Shown: piece by piece, positions 48,174-56,644 of the stretch | Layout of the letters: each line of letters opens with the position of its first letter | Position numbering within the stretch: position 1 is the stretch's first letter | Program-made: the position numbers and the translations under genes | DNA from: Oxalobacter formigenes | GTDB lineage: Bacteria; Pseudomonadota; Gammaproteobacteria; Burkholderiales; Burkholderiaceae_D | Direction of reading: 5' to 3' | DNA: 64,000 nt | NCBI RefSeq assembly: GCF_002127965.1 | Contig: NZ_CP018787.1 | Location: 2,232,001 to 2,296,000, forward strand | The notes under the pieces: generated by a model | Told to the model about the DNA's origin: nothing | Databases searched by the model: none | Seen by the model: the letters and a program-made list of their open reading frames with translations, nothing else

Positions 48174-48695
48174 CTATTTCTTTTTCTTCGGCGCCAGAAC
48201 CATTACCATCTGGCGACCTTCCATTTTAGGAAACTGCTCTACCTGTCCGACGTCATCCAGATCCTGTTTCAGACGTTCGAGCATACGGAATCCGATATCC
48301 TGATGAGCCATTTCACGTCCACGGAAACGCAGGGTGACCTTGCATTTGTCACCATCTTCGAGGAACTTTATCAAATTGCGTAATTTGATATTATAGTCCC
48401 CTTCGTCCGTTCCGGGGCGGAATTTGATTTCCTTGACCGAAACAACCTTCTGTTTCAGCTTCGCTTCATGGGCTTTTTTCTGTTCGGCATATTTGAATTT
48501 GCCGTAATCCATGAGACGACAGACGGGCGGATGTGCATTGGGCGCGATCTCGACCAGATCGACGTCCGCTTCTTCCGCCAGCTTGAAAGCTTCCTGAAGG
48601 CTGACAATACCAATCGGCTCATTGTCAACGCCGACAAGGCGTACTTCCTGAGCCGAAATCTCCCCGTTCAGGCGATGTGACTTATCAGTAGCTAT
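48174..48695 (-). CDS. infC: Translation initiation factor IF-3, ATA start
   Basis: 173-residue IF-3. The frame extends 61 codons upstream of its first ATG ([11 protein letters not shown]) and contains the normal N-terminal domain: [13 protein letters not shown], then [19 protein letters not shown] and [15 protein letters not shown]. No ATG, GTG or TTG lies at the proper start. An ATA codon (48693-48695) stands 6 nt after GGGGA. IF-3 genes usually use rare AUU/AUC/AUA starts for autoregulation, so ATA is accepted. It is 44 nt downstream of thrS. Confidence 0.95.
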   Translation of the reverse strand: MATDKSHRLNGEISAQEVRLVGVDNEPIGIVSLQEAFKLAEEADVDLVEIAPNAHPPVCRLMDYGKFKYAEQKKAHEAKLKQKVVSVKEIKFRPGTDEGDYNIKLRNLIKFLEDGDKCKVTLRFRGREMAHQDIGFRMLERLKQDLDDVGQVEQFPKMEGRQMVMVLAPKKKK

Positions 48696-48739
48696 CTTGA
48701 TTCCCCGCTTAAAAAAGTTATACCGTTTGCTTTCTGAAC

Positions 48740-50647
48740 TTATTGTTTCGACTGGATTTCGTTTTCCATACGAGCCATCAGTTCTTCAACCGTCATGACG
48801 CCCAGATCGACGCCTCCACGTGCACGAACGGCAACTGTGTTTGCATTTTTTTCCTTATCGCCGACAACGATCAAATAAGGAACCTTGTTTACAGAATGAT
48901 CGCGTATTTTATAGGTAATTTTTTCGTTTCGCAAATCCACTTCAGCCCTGAAACCTGCTTTTTTCATCGTTTGAACAACACTTTGCGCATATTCGGCCTG
49001 TGAGTCCGAGATATTCAAAACGGTTGCGTGAACAGGTGCCAGCCACAAAGGCATCGCTCCGGCATGGTTTTCGATCAGAATACCGATAAAGCGTTCCAGC
49101 GAACCCAAAATGGCGCGATGGATCATGACGGGAATCTTGCGGGTGTTGTCTTCGGCGACATACTCGGCACCCAGTCTCATCGGCATGGAAAAATCAACCT
49201 GGATCGTACCGCACTGCCACATCCGTCCAATGGCGTCTTTCAGGGTGTATTCGATTTTTGGACCATAGAAGGCACCATCGCCCGGCGACAGTTCATATGA
49301 ACAGCCGGAACGTTCCAGCGACTGGATCAATGCGTTTTCAGCCTTGTCCCACGCTTCGTCGGAACCTACCCGTTTTTCCGGCCGGGTTGCGATCTTGTAA
49401 ATGATGTCTGTAAAGCCGAAGTCCTGATAAACTTTTTTCAACAAATCGGTGAAAGCGACGCATTCGTCCAGAATCTGGTCTTCGGTACAGAAGATATGCC
49501 CATCATCTTGAGTGAATCCGCGAACGCGCATCATGCCATGCAACGAGCCGGATGGCTCGTTACGATGGCATTGGCCGAATTCGCCATAACGCAACGGCAA
49601 TTCACGATAGGAGTGCAGATTGGAACGATAAATCTGGACATGTCCCGGACAGTTCATCGGTTTTAACGCATAAATGCGGTTTTCCGATTCGGTCGTGAAC
49701 ATATTTTCCTTATAGTTGTCCCAATGGCCGGATTTTTCCCACAGGGAACGATCCAGAATCTGCGGCCCCTTGACTTCCTGATAGCCATTTTCCTGATAGA
49801 CGCGACGCATGTACTGTTCGACCTGTTGCCAGATCGTCCAGCCTTTTGCATGCCAGAAAATCAGGCCCGGCGCTTCATCCTGGAAATGGAACAGGTCCAG
49901 CGAACGCCCCAGACGGCGATGATCGCGTTTCTCAGCCTCTTCAAGCATATGAAGATAGGCGTCCTGATCTTCTTTTTTGGCCCATGCCGTTCCGTAAATG
50001 CGCTGCAGCATTTCATTATCCGAATTGCCGCGCCAGTATGCACCTGCCAGACGCATCAACTTGAAAACCTTCAGCTTGCCATTGGCCGGTACGTGAGGGC
50101 CACGGCACAAGTCGGTAAAGCCACCACTGGTATAAAGGGAGACATCTTCATTCTGCGGAATGGATTCGATGATTTCGGCCTTATAGTCTTCACCGATCGA
50201 CTTGAAATAGGCGACCGCTTCGTCACGAGGCAACACTTTCCGGGTCACTTCCTCATTTTTGCGAGCCAGCTCGGTCATTTTCTTTTCAATGGCCTGCAAA
50301 TCTTCCGGCGTGAATGGACGTTTGTAGGAAAAATCGTAATAAAAGCCATTGTCGATCACAGGCCCGATCGTTACCTGTGCATCCGGGAATAATTGCTTGA
50401 CTGCATAAGCCAGCAAGTGAGCGGTTGAATGTCGCAGAATATCGACGCCTTCAGGATCCCGATCCGTCACGATAGACAGCTCGACATCGTTATCGATCAT
50501 ATAGGAAGTATCAACCAGTTTGCCGTTTACTTTTCCTGCGATAGCCGCTTTGGCAAGACCGCTGCCGATAGAGGCCGCTACCTGTGAAACGGTTACCGGT
50601 TCATTGAATTCGCGTGCAGAACCGTCGGGAAGCCGAACTGAAATCAT
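48740..50647 (-). CDS. thrS: Threonyl-tRNA synthetase
   Basis: 635-residue class II synthetase. Domains in order are TGS (about 1-60), the second N-terminal editing domain with [11 protein letters not shown], and the catalytic core with [11 protein letters not shown] and [15 protein letters not shown]. The C-terminal anticodon-binding domain (about 535-635) ends the protein. I start at [13 protein letters not shown], with GGAG 5 nt upstream, instead of 7 codons earlier. The first gene of the thrS-infC-rpmI-rplT operon, it is preceded by two terminator-like hairpins. Confidence 0.98.
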   Translation of the reverse strand: MISVRLPDGSAREFNEPVTVSQVAASIGSGLAKAAIAGKVNGKLVDTSYMIDNDVELSIVTDRDPEGVDILRHSTAHLLAYAVKQLFPDAQVTIGPVIDNGFYYDFSYKRPFTPEDLQAIEKKMTELARKNEEVTRKVLPRDEAVAYFKSIGEDYKAEIIESIPQNEDVSLYTSGGFTDLCRGPHVPANGKLKVFKLMRLAGAYWRGNSDNEMLQRIYGTAWAKKEDQDAYLHMLEEAEKRDHRRLGRSLDLFHFQDEAPGLIFWHAKGWTIWQQVEQYMRRVYQENGYQEVKGPQILDRSLWEKSGHWDNYKENMFTTESENRIYALKPMNCPGHVQIYRSNLHSYRELPLRYGEFGQCHRNEPSGSLHGMMRVRGFTQDDGHIFCTEDQILDECVAFTDLLKKVYQDFGFTDIIYKIATRPEKRVGSDEAWDKAENALIQSLERSGCSYELSPGDGAFYGPKIEYTLKDAIGRMWQCGTIQVDFSMPMRLGAEYVAEDNTRKIPVMIHRAILGSLERFIGILIENHAGAMPLWLAPVHATVLNISDSQAEYAQSVVQTMKKAGFRAEVDLRNEKITYKIRDHSVNKVPYLIVVGDKEKNANTVAVRARGGVDLGVMTVEELMARMENEIQSKQ

Positions 50648-50673
50648 GTTGTCTCCAAAAACCAGCACAAAAA

Positions 50674-50689
50674 GACGGCGCTAACCGTC
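50674..50689 (-). terminator. Second terminator-like hairpin in the thrS leader
   Basis: On the minus strand GACGG-TTAGCG-CCGTC is followed by five T, about 27 nt ahead of the thrS ATG. A candidate attenuator or a tandem terminator. Confidence 0.6.
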
Positions 50690-50710
50690 ATATAAAATTA
50701 AAACGCAACA

Positions 50711-50736
50711 AAAAAACGCGGGCCGGCCGCGCTTTT
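50711..50736 (-). terminator. First terminator-like hairpin in the thrS leader
   Basis: On the minus strand AAAAG plus CGCGG (loop CCGGC) CCGCG is followed by seven T. It is a strong intrinsic terminator 64 nt ahead of thrS and over 340 nt downstream of the tRNA-Val gene. Confidence 0.8.
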
Positions 50737-50816
50737 CAGACATTCACTGGCATAAAAAACCGGCACAAGCGGAAGAAAAATGAAATTTTTGCCATTGAAT
50801 AATCATCATTTGAGTA

Positions 50817-50844
50817 ACTTTAGCACAGAACGAATTTCACACAA
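50817..50844 (-). promoter_or_regulatory. Candidate thrS promoter
   Basis: Minus-strand TTGTGT (50839-50844), a 16-bp spacer and TAAAGT (50817-50822) with an extended TGC just upstream. Transcription would start about 70 nt before the first leader hairpin. The -35 match is modest, so this is a suggestion only. Confidence 0.35.
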
Positions 50845-50929
50845 AGCCATGTTAAAGCCAACCGAAACCCGGGCGGATGAGCCAATATTCACATAAAAGG
50901 GATTTCATGAGCTGAAAAACCGACAAAAT

Positions 50930-50959
50930 AAAAAAACCGCTTCAAAAAAGAAGGGGTTT
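50930..50959 (-). terminator. Terminator downstream of tRNA-Val
   Basis: A 10-bp stem with one mismatch (50950-50959 with 50934-50943), an all-T loop on the minus strand, then a further T-run. It is the first terminator after the tRNA gene. Confidence 0.7.
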
Positions 50960-51077
50960 GATTGATAATGCCAGAAGAAAATCCCTTTTTGGGATATGAA
51001 TGATTCCAGAAAAATCCCGTCAAACAAAAAGGGGAAAAACCGGAACCAGACAGACGGGGATTAACCCGAAAAGATGT

Positions 51078-51154
51078 TGGTAGGCACGATTGGACTCGAA
51101 CCAACGACCCCTACCATGTCAAGGTAGTGCTCTAACCAGCTGAGCTACGCGCCT
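51078..51154 (-). tRNA. tRNA-Val (anticodon GAC)
   Basis: 77 nt including an encoded CCA. The acceptor arm AGGCGCG pairs with CGTGCCT (one G-U). D-arm GCTC...GAGC, anticodon stem CTACC/GGTAG with loop TTGACAT, and T-arm with GGTTCGAGTCC are all present. The anticodon GAC reads Val codons GUC and GUU. It stands alone on the minus strand upstream of thrS. Confidence 0.98.
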
Positions 51155-51444
51155 AAAGATTGAAATTATAGCAGGACAAAATAAATTTTGGCAATACCTG
51201 TCATTCTTATGATCATCGCGTTGCGTCAGGACAACATTGAAGAATCTTAGTAAACTATCAACATTAATTGCACTTTCTGTTTACGCGAGCGTTGTAAAAA
51301 GAGAAAAAGTTTCATTCAATTAATAAATTTGATGCATTTGTATCTCATAAAGAGTTTAATAAACTGAACCCGGCTTTTCATGATTTCCCCAAATGTACAT
51401 GTAATAATAATTAAACAAGATCCGATTCACGGTGAGGCACCTTT
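51155..51444. other. Intergenic region upstream of the Lap-type cluster
   Basis: 290 bp, A+T-rich, with no coding frame of note. It separates the minus-strand tRNA from the plus-strand TolC-family gene, so its promoter must lie here. No convincing -35/-10 pair could be fixed. GTGAGG precedes the downstream ATG. Confidence 0.4.
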
Positions 51445-52980
51445 ATGAAATTCAAACTTCTTTCCCTTGCAATCAGCAGTGCATTTCTGACGTTGTCCGG
51501 ATTGGCAAATGCCCAGACGACGTTAACTGCCGCTGTCGATTACACGCTGCGCAACAACCCCGATGTGGCAATAGAGGCAAGGCAGAGACGCTCGGTCGAT
51601 GAGGCGCTTTTGGGTGCTTATAGCGGATATATGCCAAAAGTTGATCTCGGCTGGGGTATCGGCAAGGAAAAGGCCAAAAACAGCAACACAGCCTATCAGT
51701 GGAGCGACAGCCTGACACGTCGTGAGAAATCGGTCACCCTGTCACAAATGCTTTTCGACAGTTTTGCAACGGCAAACGAAGTCGCCAGAAACCGGGCGCG
51801 CATGCAGTCCTCGGCTTATAAAGTATCCGGCACGGCCGAGCAAATCGCGTTGAAAGTGGTGGAATCCTATCTGGATGTCCTGCGTTTGCGTGAAAATGTC
51901 CGCCTGACCCAGGAAAACCTGCAGAACCACCAGAAAACCTACGACCAGATTTCCCTGCGTGCCACCAGCGGTATCGGTCGCCAGTCCGACGTCGATCAGG
52001 CAGAAGCCCGTCTGGCCCTGGCCAAATCGAATCTGGTTTCCGCCGAAGCCAACTTGCGCGATGCGGAAATCAATTACCAGCGTTTTACCGGCAAGCATCC
52101 TGACGAGCTGATCCAGCCGGATGGCCCGACAGACGAAATCATGCCGAAAAATCTGGAAGACGCACTTGTAAAAGCACGCGAGAACAATCCACTCCTGAAA
52201 CAGTCCAAAGCCGATATCGAGGCTGCAAACGCCCAATATAATGCGGCAAAATCAGCATTCGGCCCACGTTTCGACTTGCAGGCCGGCATGAATTACACGG
52301 ACGATTCCGGCGGGGTTGAAGGCCCGAACGATTCTAAATATGCCATGATCCGCATGAACTGGAATATTTTGCGCGGTGGAGCGGATTATGCACGCCTCGG
52401 TGAAACAAAACAGCTTTCATATCAGGCAATGGAAATCATGAAACGTACGATGATGCAGCTCGACCAAAGCACGAGCCTGTCGTGGAACACCTTCGTTTCC
52501 GCCCATGAACGCCTGCCAAGCCTCTTGCAACATGCCGAATCAAGCCTGGCTACCCGGGATGCTTACACCAAGCAGTTCAGTATCGGCCAGCGTACTCTGG
52601 TCGATTTGCTCGATACCGAAAACGAATATTACACATCGACTGTCGAATACGTTAACGGGCAGTACATGGAATTGTTTGCACGCTATCGCCTGATGGCCGA
52701 CATGGGCACATTGCTCGCCTCCTTAAACGTCAAACCACTGGTTGAAAGCGATCCAGCCAGACGGGTCGAACACAGCAATCCATGGACTCGCAGCGACTAC
52801 AAGAAAGAGGAAAAGAAACAGGCTGCCCTCATGCAGGAAGAACCGGCACAACCTGAACTTGAAGCTGATCCGGTAATAAAACCTGAAACGGCAAAACCGG
52901 TTGAAGAGAAATCTTCGCTGGATAAAGAACCCGTTCTGAAACCACAGCCTGACTTGACGGCAAATCCCGACAAAAAATAG
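51445..52980 (+). CDS. lapE: TolC-family outer-membrane channel of a Lap-type secretion system
   Basis: Outer-membrane component of type I secretion. The 511 residues have a signal peptide (cleaved after ANA, about 23) and two internally repeated OEP domains. The first contains LKVVESYLDVLRLRENVRLTQENL; the second contains FSIGQRTLVDLLDTENEYYTS. A Pro/Glu/Lys-rich tail of about 65 residues follows residue 445 and is unlike E. coli TolC. The following lapG, lapD, lapB and lapC genes identify the pathway: export of a large surface adhesin. A hairpin terminator follows. Confidence 0.88.
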   Translation: MKFKLLSLAISSAFLTLSGLANAQTTLTAAVDYTLRNNPDVAIEARQRRSVDEALLGAYSGYMPKVDLGWGIGKEKAKNSNTAYQWSDSLTRREKSVTLSQMLFDSFATANEVARNRARMQSSAYKVSGTAEQIALKVVESYLDVLRLRENVRLTQENLQNHQKTYDQISLRATSGIGRQSDVDQAEARLALAKSNLVSAEANLRDAEINYQRFTGKHPDELIQPDGPTDEIMPKNLEDALVKARENNPLLKQSKADIEAANAQYNAAKSAFGPRFDLQAGMNYTDDSGGVEGPNDSKYAMIRMNWNILRGGADYARLGETKQLSYQAMEIMKRTMMQLDQSTSLSWNTFVSAHERLPSLLQHAESSLATRDAYTKQFSIGQRTLVDLLDTENEYYTSTVEYVNGQYMELFARYRLMADMGTLLASLNVKPLVESDPARRVEHSNPWTRSDYKKEEKKQAALMQEEPAQPELEADPVIKPETAKPVEEKSSLDKEPVLKPQPDLTANPDKK

Positions 52981-52997
52981 TTTCCATCCTTTTGACA

Positions 52998-53030
52998 ATA
53001 CCCGGCACGGTCCCGATCGCTGCCGGGTAT
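52998..53030 (+). terminator. Terminator after the TolC-family gene
   Basis: A 10-bp perfect stem (52998-53007 with 53021-53030), atacccggca with its complement and a 13-nt loop, lies 18 nt after the stop codon. The T-run is imperfect (atttatgttt), so some read-through into lapG is possible. Confidence 0.6.
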
Positions 53031-53090
53031 ATTTATGTTTGAAAAAGAGATTTATGCAATAATCCGGTAATCCTTATCCGAAATTGTCAT

Positions 53091-53783
53091 ATGCTTTTTT
53101 CGCCATCAAAATACAAGCAGACATCCCAATTTTTCGGACGCTTATTATTTGTTATCTTATTAACAATAATATTGCCGTTGCTGCCTCATGCAGCGGACGT
53201 ACTCCCCCCCTTGACCGACGCCTACATTAACAGTGCCGCCACCAAATATGGCATCAGTGCAAAAAGGCGACTTCAGGAATGGGACAAACTCATCAAACAA
53301 AACCAGAGTAAATCCGAGCCGGAAAAACTTCGTCTGGTAAACGACTTTTTCAACCGGATTCGATATGTTTCCGACCTCGAACATTGGGGCGTCGAAGATT
53401 TCTGGGCCACGCCAGCAGAATTACTGGCTTCAAACGGAGGCGATTGTGAAGACTATGCGATTGCAAAATATTTCACGCTTGTGGCAATGCATGTCGATCC
53501 CAACAAGCTCAAGATCACTTACGTGAAGGCTCGAGTCAATAACAAAATGATTGCGCATATGGTTCTGACATATTACACACAGCCGAACGCCGTCCCACTG
53601 GTTCTGGACAGTCTGAACAAACAGATCCGTCCTGCCACGCAGCGTCCTGACCTGACTCCGGTTTATGCATTCAATGGTGACGGTCTGTGGATTGTAAAGT
53701 CGCGTACTGAAAACAGGGTAGGCGGATCGGGAAAAATCCGTTTCTGGAACGAAATGAAAAGCAGGATGGGAAAAGAATTCTAG
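53091..53783 (+). CDS. lapG: LapG-type periplasmic cysteine protease
   Basis: Transglutaminase-like cysteine peptidase (BTLCP) that cleaves the N-terminus of a LapA-type adhesin and frees it from the cell surface. The 230 residues have a signal or anchor helix (about 16-35). The catalytic triad is C119 (NGGDCEDYA), H156 (IAHMVL) and D173 (LVLDSLN), with spacings of 37 and 17. D118 and E120 match the calcium-binding acids known in LapG. The next gene, lapD, encodes its inhibitor. The adhesin is not in the window. Confidence 0.93.
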   Translation: MLFSPSKYKQTSQFFGRLLFVILLTIILPLLPHAADVLPPLTDAYINSAATKYGISAKRRLQEWDKLIKQNQSKSEPEKLRLVNDFFNRIRYVSDLEHWGVEDFWATPAELLASNGGDCEDYAIAKYFTLVAMHVDPNKLKITYVKARVNNKMIAHMVLTYYTQPNAVPLVLDSLNKQIRPATQRPDLTPVYAFNGDGLWIVKSRTENRVGGSGKIRFWNEMKSRMGKEF

Positions 53784-53901
53784 TACATATTCGACACTGA
53801 AAAGACAAATGAAATCAATGAAAAACAGTCATCCGAAGCAAGTTATTTATCAATTAATTGTTTTTTATTGCTAAAATGTTATTAAACTGGAGACGACCGT
53901 T

Positions 53902-55887
53902 ATGACATTACGGCGACAATTAACTCTTATCATTGCAACGCTTTTCGTGTTGCTCTTTATCGGGACATTTTCTATCAATGTCCACAATACGCGCGCCTAT
54001 CTGAACGACCAGCTCAATAGCATCTCGCAGGACATGGCAACCTCACTGGGTCTGACCCTCTCACCTTACATGGCTGACGACGATATGGTTGTCGTTGAAA
54101 GCCACGTCAATGCCCTGTATGACAGCGGCTACTATCGGGAAATCGTCATTACCGACATCGACGGCAAACCTTTGATTGAACGTATCAGTACACGTCCAGT
54201 CGAAAAAGTGCCTGCATGGTTCGTCAGGATGTTTCCGCTGGATACACCTCAGGGCGAAAGCCTGATCATGAGTGGCTGGAACCAGGCCGGTGCCGTTCGC
54301 GTCAGTGCGCATCCGGAATTCGCTTACATTCGCCTTTGGTCAACGTGCGTTCAGTCGTTTTATCTGTTTCTGATCGGCTTTGCCATCCTTTTCGGGCTGG
54401 TGCTTGTCGTCCTCCACTACATTCTTCGTCCACTGAAGGCTGTCCAGAAACAGGCGGAAGCCATATCGAACAAAGAGTACCTTATCCAGACACAAATGCC
54501 ATGGACGCTGGAACTTCGGGACGTCGTTTCCGCCATGAACATGATGTCGGGAAAAATCAGGGATATCTTCAGTGAGCAGGAAGCATCGCTTGAACGCATC
54601 CGCAATGCCGCTTACACCGATTCGACGACTGGTCTGGCCAATCGCACTTATTTCAATATGAGATTGCGCCATATGATCGAATCCGGAACGGATTTTGAAC
54701 ATGGCGTACTGATGTTCATTGAAATCAGCCATTTGATCGAATTGAACAAACAATCCGGACATCTTGCAGGAGATACCCTCTTGAAAGGAGTCAGCCAGCT
54801 TATCAAGGACCGGATCAGCACTTTCCCTGCCAATGAAATCCTGCTCTCACGTCTTTCCGGCGCCACTTTTGCCGTCGCCATTTCCGGAATTCCGGAAAAA
54901 CAGGCGGAAGAATTCGCCAACTCGCTGGCATCGGATCTCTCCGGGCTGCATGAAAAAGGGTTGACGCCATTTACGGATGTCGGCCACATCGGTCTGGCAT
55001 TCCACACCAGCCAGAATTTGCCTGAACTCCTCTCGGAAGCCGACATGGCTTTGCGTGCTGCGCAAATCAAGGGACCTAACGCCGTCCATTATCACCGCAA
55101 CAATATTGCAGGTGATTTCGACAGCCTGACAGCAACACAATGGATTTCCCTGCTGAACAAGGTCATCGACGAAAAAAGATTTACCCTGTTATTGCAATCC
55201 GTCATGATGGCTGAAGACCCGGCAGTCATAAGGCAACAGGAAGTGCTGTTGCGCATTGCCAATGATGAGAACAAACTGATCCCGGCCAGTATTTTCATTC
55301 CGATGATTCATCACCACGGCCTGACCAGGGCACTCGATAAAATGATTGTCACCGCTGTGCTTGAACAGCTGGCAAAACAGGAAAATCTGGCAGGAAACGT
55401 TTCCGTCAACCTGATGCCGGCATCCATACAGGACCCTGAATTCGTGACCTGGCTCTCATCGACCCTTCTATCCCGGCCAAAACTGGCAAACCGCCTGTTG
55501 TTTGAACTGGATGATTACGGGATTTCCCAGAACCTGTACGCCGCTTTGAACCTGCAACAGGCTATCGCTTCAACAGGTGCCGGAATCGGCATCGATCATT
55601 TCGGCAGAAACATTACGGCCCTGAGTTCGCTGGGGGCCCTGAAACCGGCCTATCTGAAAATCGACGGCAGTTTCATCCGGAATATCGACACCAACCGGGA
55701 CAACCAGCAATTTGTCGAGCTGCTGGTCACCATGGCACATGCCCAGGACATTCTCGTTATTGCCGAATCCATTGAAAATGACAATGAAATGGAAATGGTA
55801 CGAAAACTCCGCGTCGATGGGTTACAAGGCTATGCCCTGCACCGTCCTGAAGTATGGATCAGCAATATTCCCGAGTCATTGAAATAA
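53902..55887 (+). CDS. lapD: LapD-type c-di-GMP receptor with degenerate GGDEF and EAL domains
   Basis: Inner-membrane receptor that sequesters LapG when c-di-GMP is high. The 661 residues comprise helix 1 (about 8-26) and a periplasmic LapD/MoxY domain (about 27-148) with the LapG-contact region VPAWFVRMF (W106). Helix 2 (about 150-172), HAMP, a GGDEF-like domain (about 235-400) and an EAL-like domain (about 410-655) follow. The GGDEF site reads RLSGATF (317-323) and the EAL site reads EVL (447-449). Both are catalytically degenerate, which is normal for LapD. It follows lapG after 118 nt. Confidence 0.93.
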   Translation: MTLRRQLTLIIATLFVLLFIGTFSINVHNTRAYLNDQLNSISQDMATSLGLTLSPYMADDDMVVVESHVNALYDSGYYREIVITDIDGKPLIERISTRPVEKVPAWFVRMFPLDTPQGESLIMSGWNQAGAVRVSAHPEFAYIRLWSTCVQSFYLFLIGFAILFGLVLVVLHYILRPLKAVQKQAEAISNKEYLIQTQMPWTLELRDVVSAMNMMSGKIRDIFSEQEASLERIRNAAYTDSTTGLANRTYFNMRLRHMIESGTDFEHGVLMFIEISHLIELNKQSGHLAGDTLLKGVSQLIKDRISTFPANEILLSRLSGATFAVAISGIPEKQAEEFANSLASDLSGLHEKGLTPFTDVGHIGLAFHTSQNLPELLSEADMALRAAQIKGPNAVHYHRNNIAGDFDSLTATQWISLLNKVIDEKRFTLLLQSVMMAEDPAVIRQQEVLLRIANDENKLIPASIFIPMIHHHGLTRALDKMIVTAVLEQLAKQENLAGNVSVNLMPASIQDPEFVTWLSSTLLSRPKLANRLLFELDDYGISQNLYAALNLQQAIASTGAGIGIDHFGRNITALSSLGALKPAYLKIDGSFIRNIDTNRDNQQFVELLVTMAHAQDILVIAESIENDNEMEMVRKLRVDGLQGYALHRPEVWISNIPESLK

Positions 55888-56252
55888 ACCGGAAAAAACG
55901 GCACCGATGTCTTCAATCCATAAACATCTTTTCGAAAACTGATGTTTATGGCTCTATACAATTTCCTGAAATTTCTTTTGATATTTCCGGTGCTTATGCG
56001 AATATTTTCATTCCATTACCCTTTTTCAGGATGTTTATAAATCTGTTTTTTCGTATAAACATGTTGCCTATTTACTAATAGCGACATTGCTCTGGGACAA
56101 ATATCTTTTTTTGACATAAAATAAAACCGGTATTTCCTCACTGAAACACAAGGCTGTGATTAATAGGTAAAAACAGGCAGGACCCGGCCTTACTCAGGCA
56201 GTGTTCTTGTTCAACAAAATCAACCCCGGATTAACCTTGACGGGATACGACC
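55888..56252. other. Intergenic region with inverted copies of atgtttat
   Basis: A 365-bp A+T-rich gap between lapD and the next gene. It holds an 11-bp inverted repeat (55918-55928 with 55941-55951) just after lapD, probably its terminator. A 9-bp inverted repeat lies at 56031-56039 with 56054-56062. The octamer atgtttat or its complement occurs in all four arms. No gene is visible; a promoter for the downstream lapB-lapC operon should lie here. Confidence 0.55.
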
Positions 56253-56600
56253 ATGCCCTACATACAGCGAAATGAAAAAGGTGAAATCATCGCCCTGACA
56301 GCGGATTCCACTGGACAAGACGACCAGCCGGTCGGACTGGACAACCCTGAAATCCTGCAATTTCTCGCAGGAAACGACAATCCTGCAAAAGGCGATCACT
56401 ATTTCGAAATGCTGGCCCAGGATCTTCAACAGATTCGTATTCTGGAAGATTTGATCGACTTGCTGACGTCGAAAGGCATCATCATGTTTTCAGAATTGCC
56501 GGTAGCCGCGCAGCAAAAAATCCTTAACAAGAAAAGCATTCGCGAAAGTCTTGATCATGCCGGTGACATTCTCGTGCGTGACGAAGCCCCTCTTCTTTAA
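56253..56600 (+). CDS. Uncharacterised small protein preceding lapB
   Basis: 115-residue acidic soluble protein without signal peptide or membrane helix. I do not recognise a characterised family. It resembles conserved small proteins, sometimes mislabelled tryptophan synthase beta-like, encoded beside ABC exporters in beta- and gammaproteobacteria. The N-terminus MPYIQRNEKGEIIALT is followed by a helical part, LQQIRILEDLIDLLTSKGIIMFSELPVAAQQKIL. The lapB ATG comes 44 nt after its stop, so it is probably co-transcribed with the exporter. A cytoplasmic accessory role is inference. Confidence 0.75.
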   Translation: MPYIQRNEKGEIIALTADSTGQDDQPVGLDNPEILQFLAGNDNPAKGDHYFEMLAQDLQQIRILEDLIDLLTSKGIIMFSELPVAAQQKILNKKSIRESLDHAGDILVRDEAPLL

Positions 56601-56644
56601 TCAATTTTTATTATCCCGAATTCATTTTCAGAGACGACACTGCA

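Noticed and set aside
48174-48512. infC starting at its first ATG (112 residues)
   Set aside because: This would remove the IF-3 N-terminal domain, which is intact upstream in the same frame behind an ATA start.
50747-50812. Small frame (MMIIQWQKFHFSSACAG...) before the first thrS leader hairpin, as a threonine leader peptide
   Set aside because: It has no Thr codon and no good ribosome-binding site, so it is not listed as a gene; it is mentioned only in the thrS leader finding.
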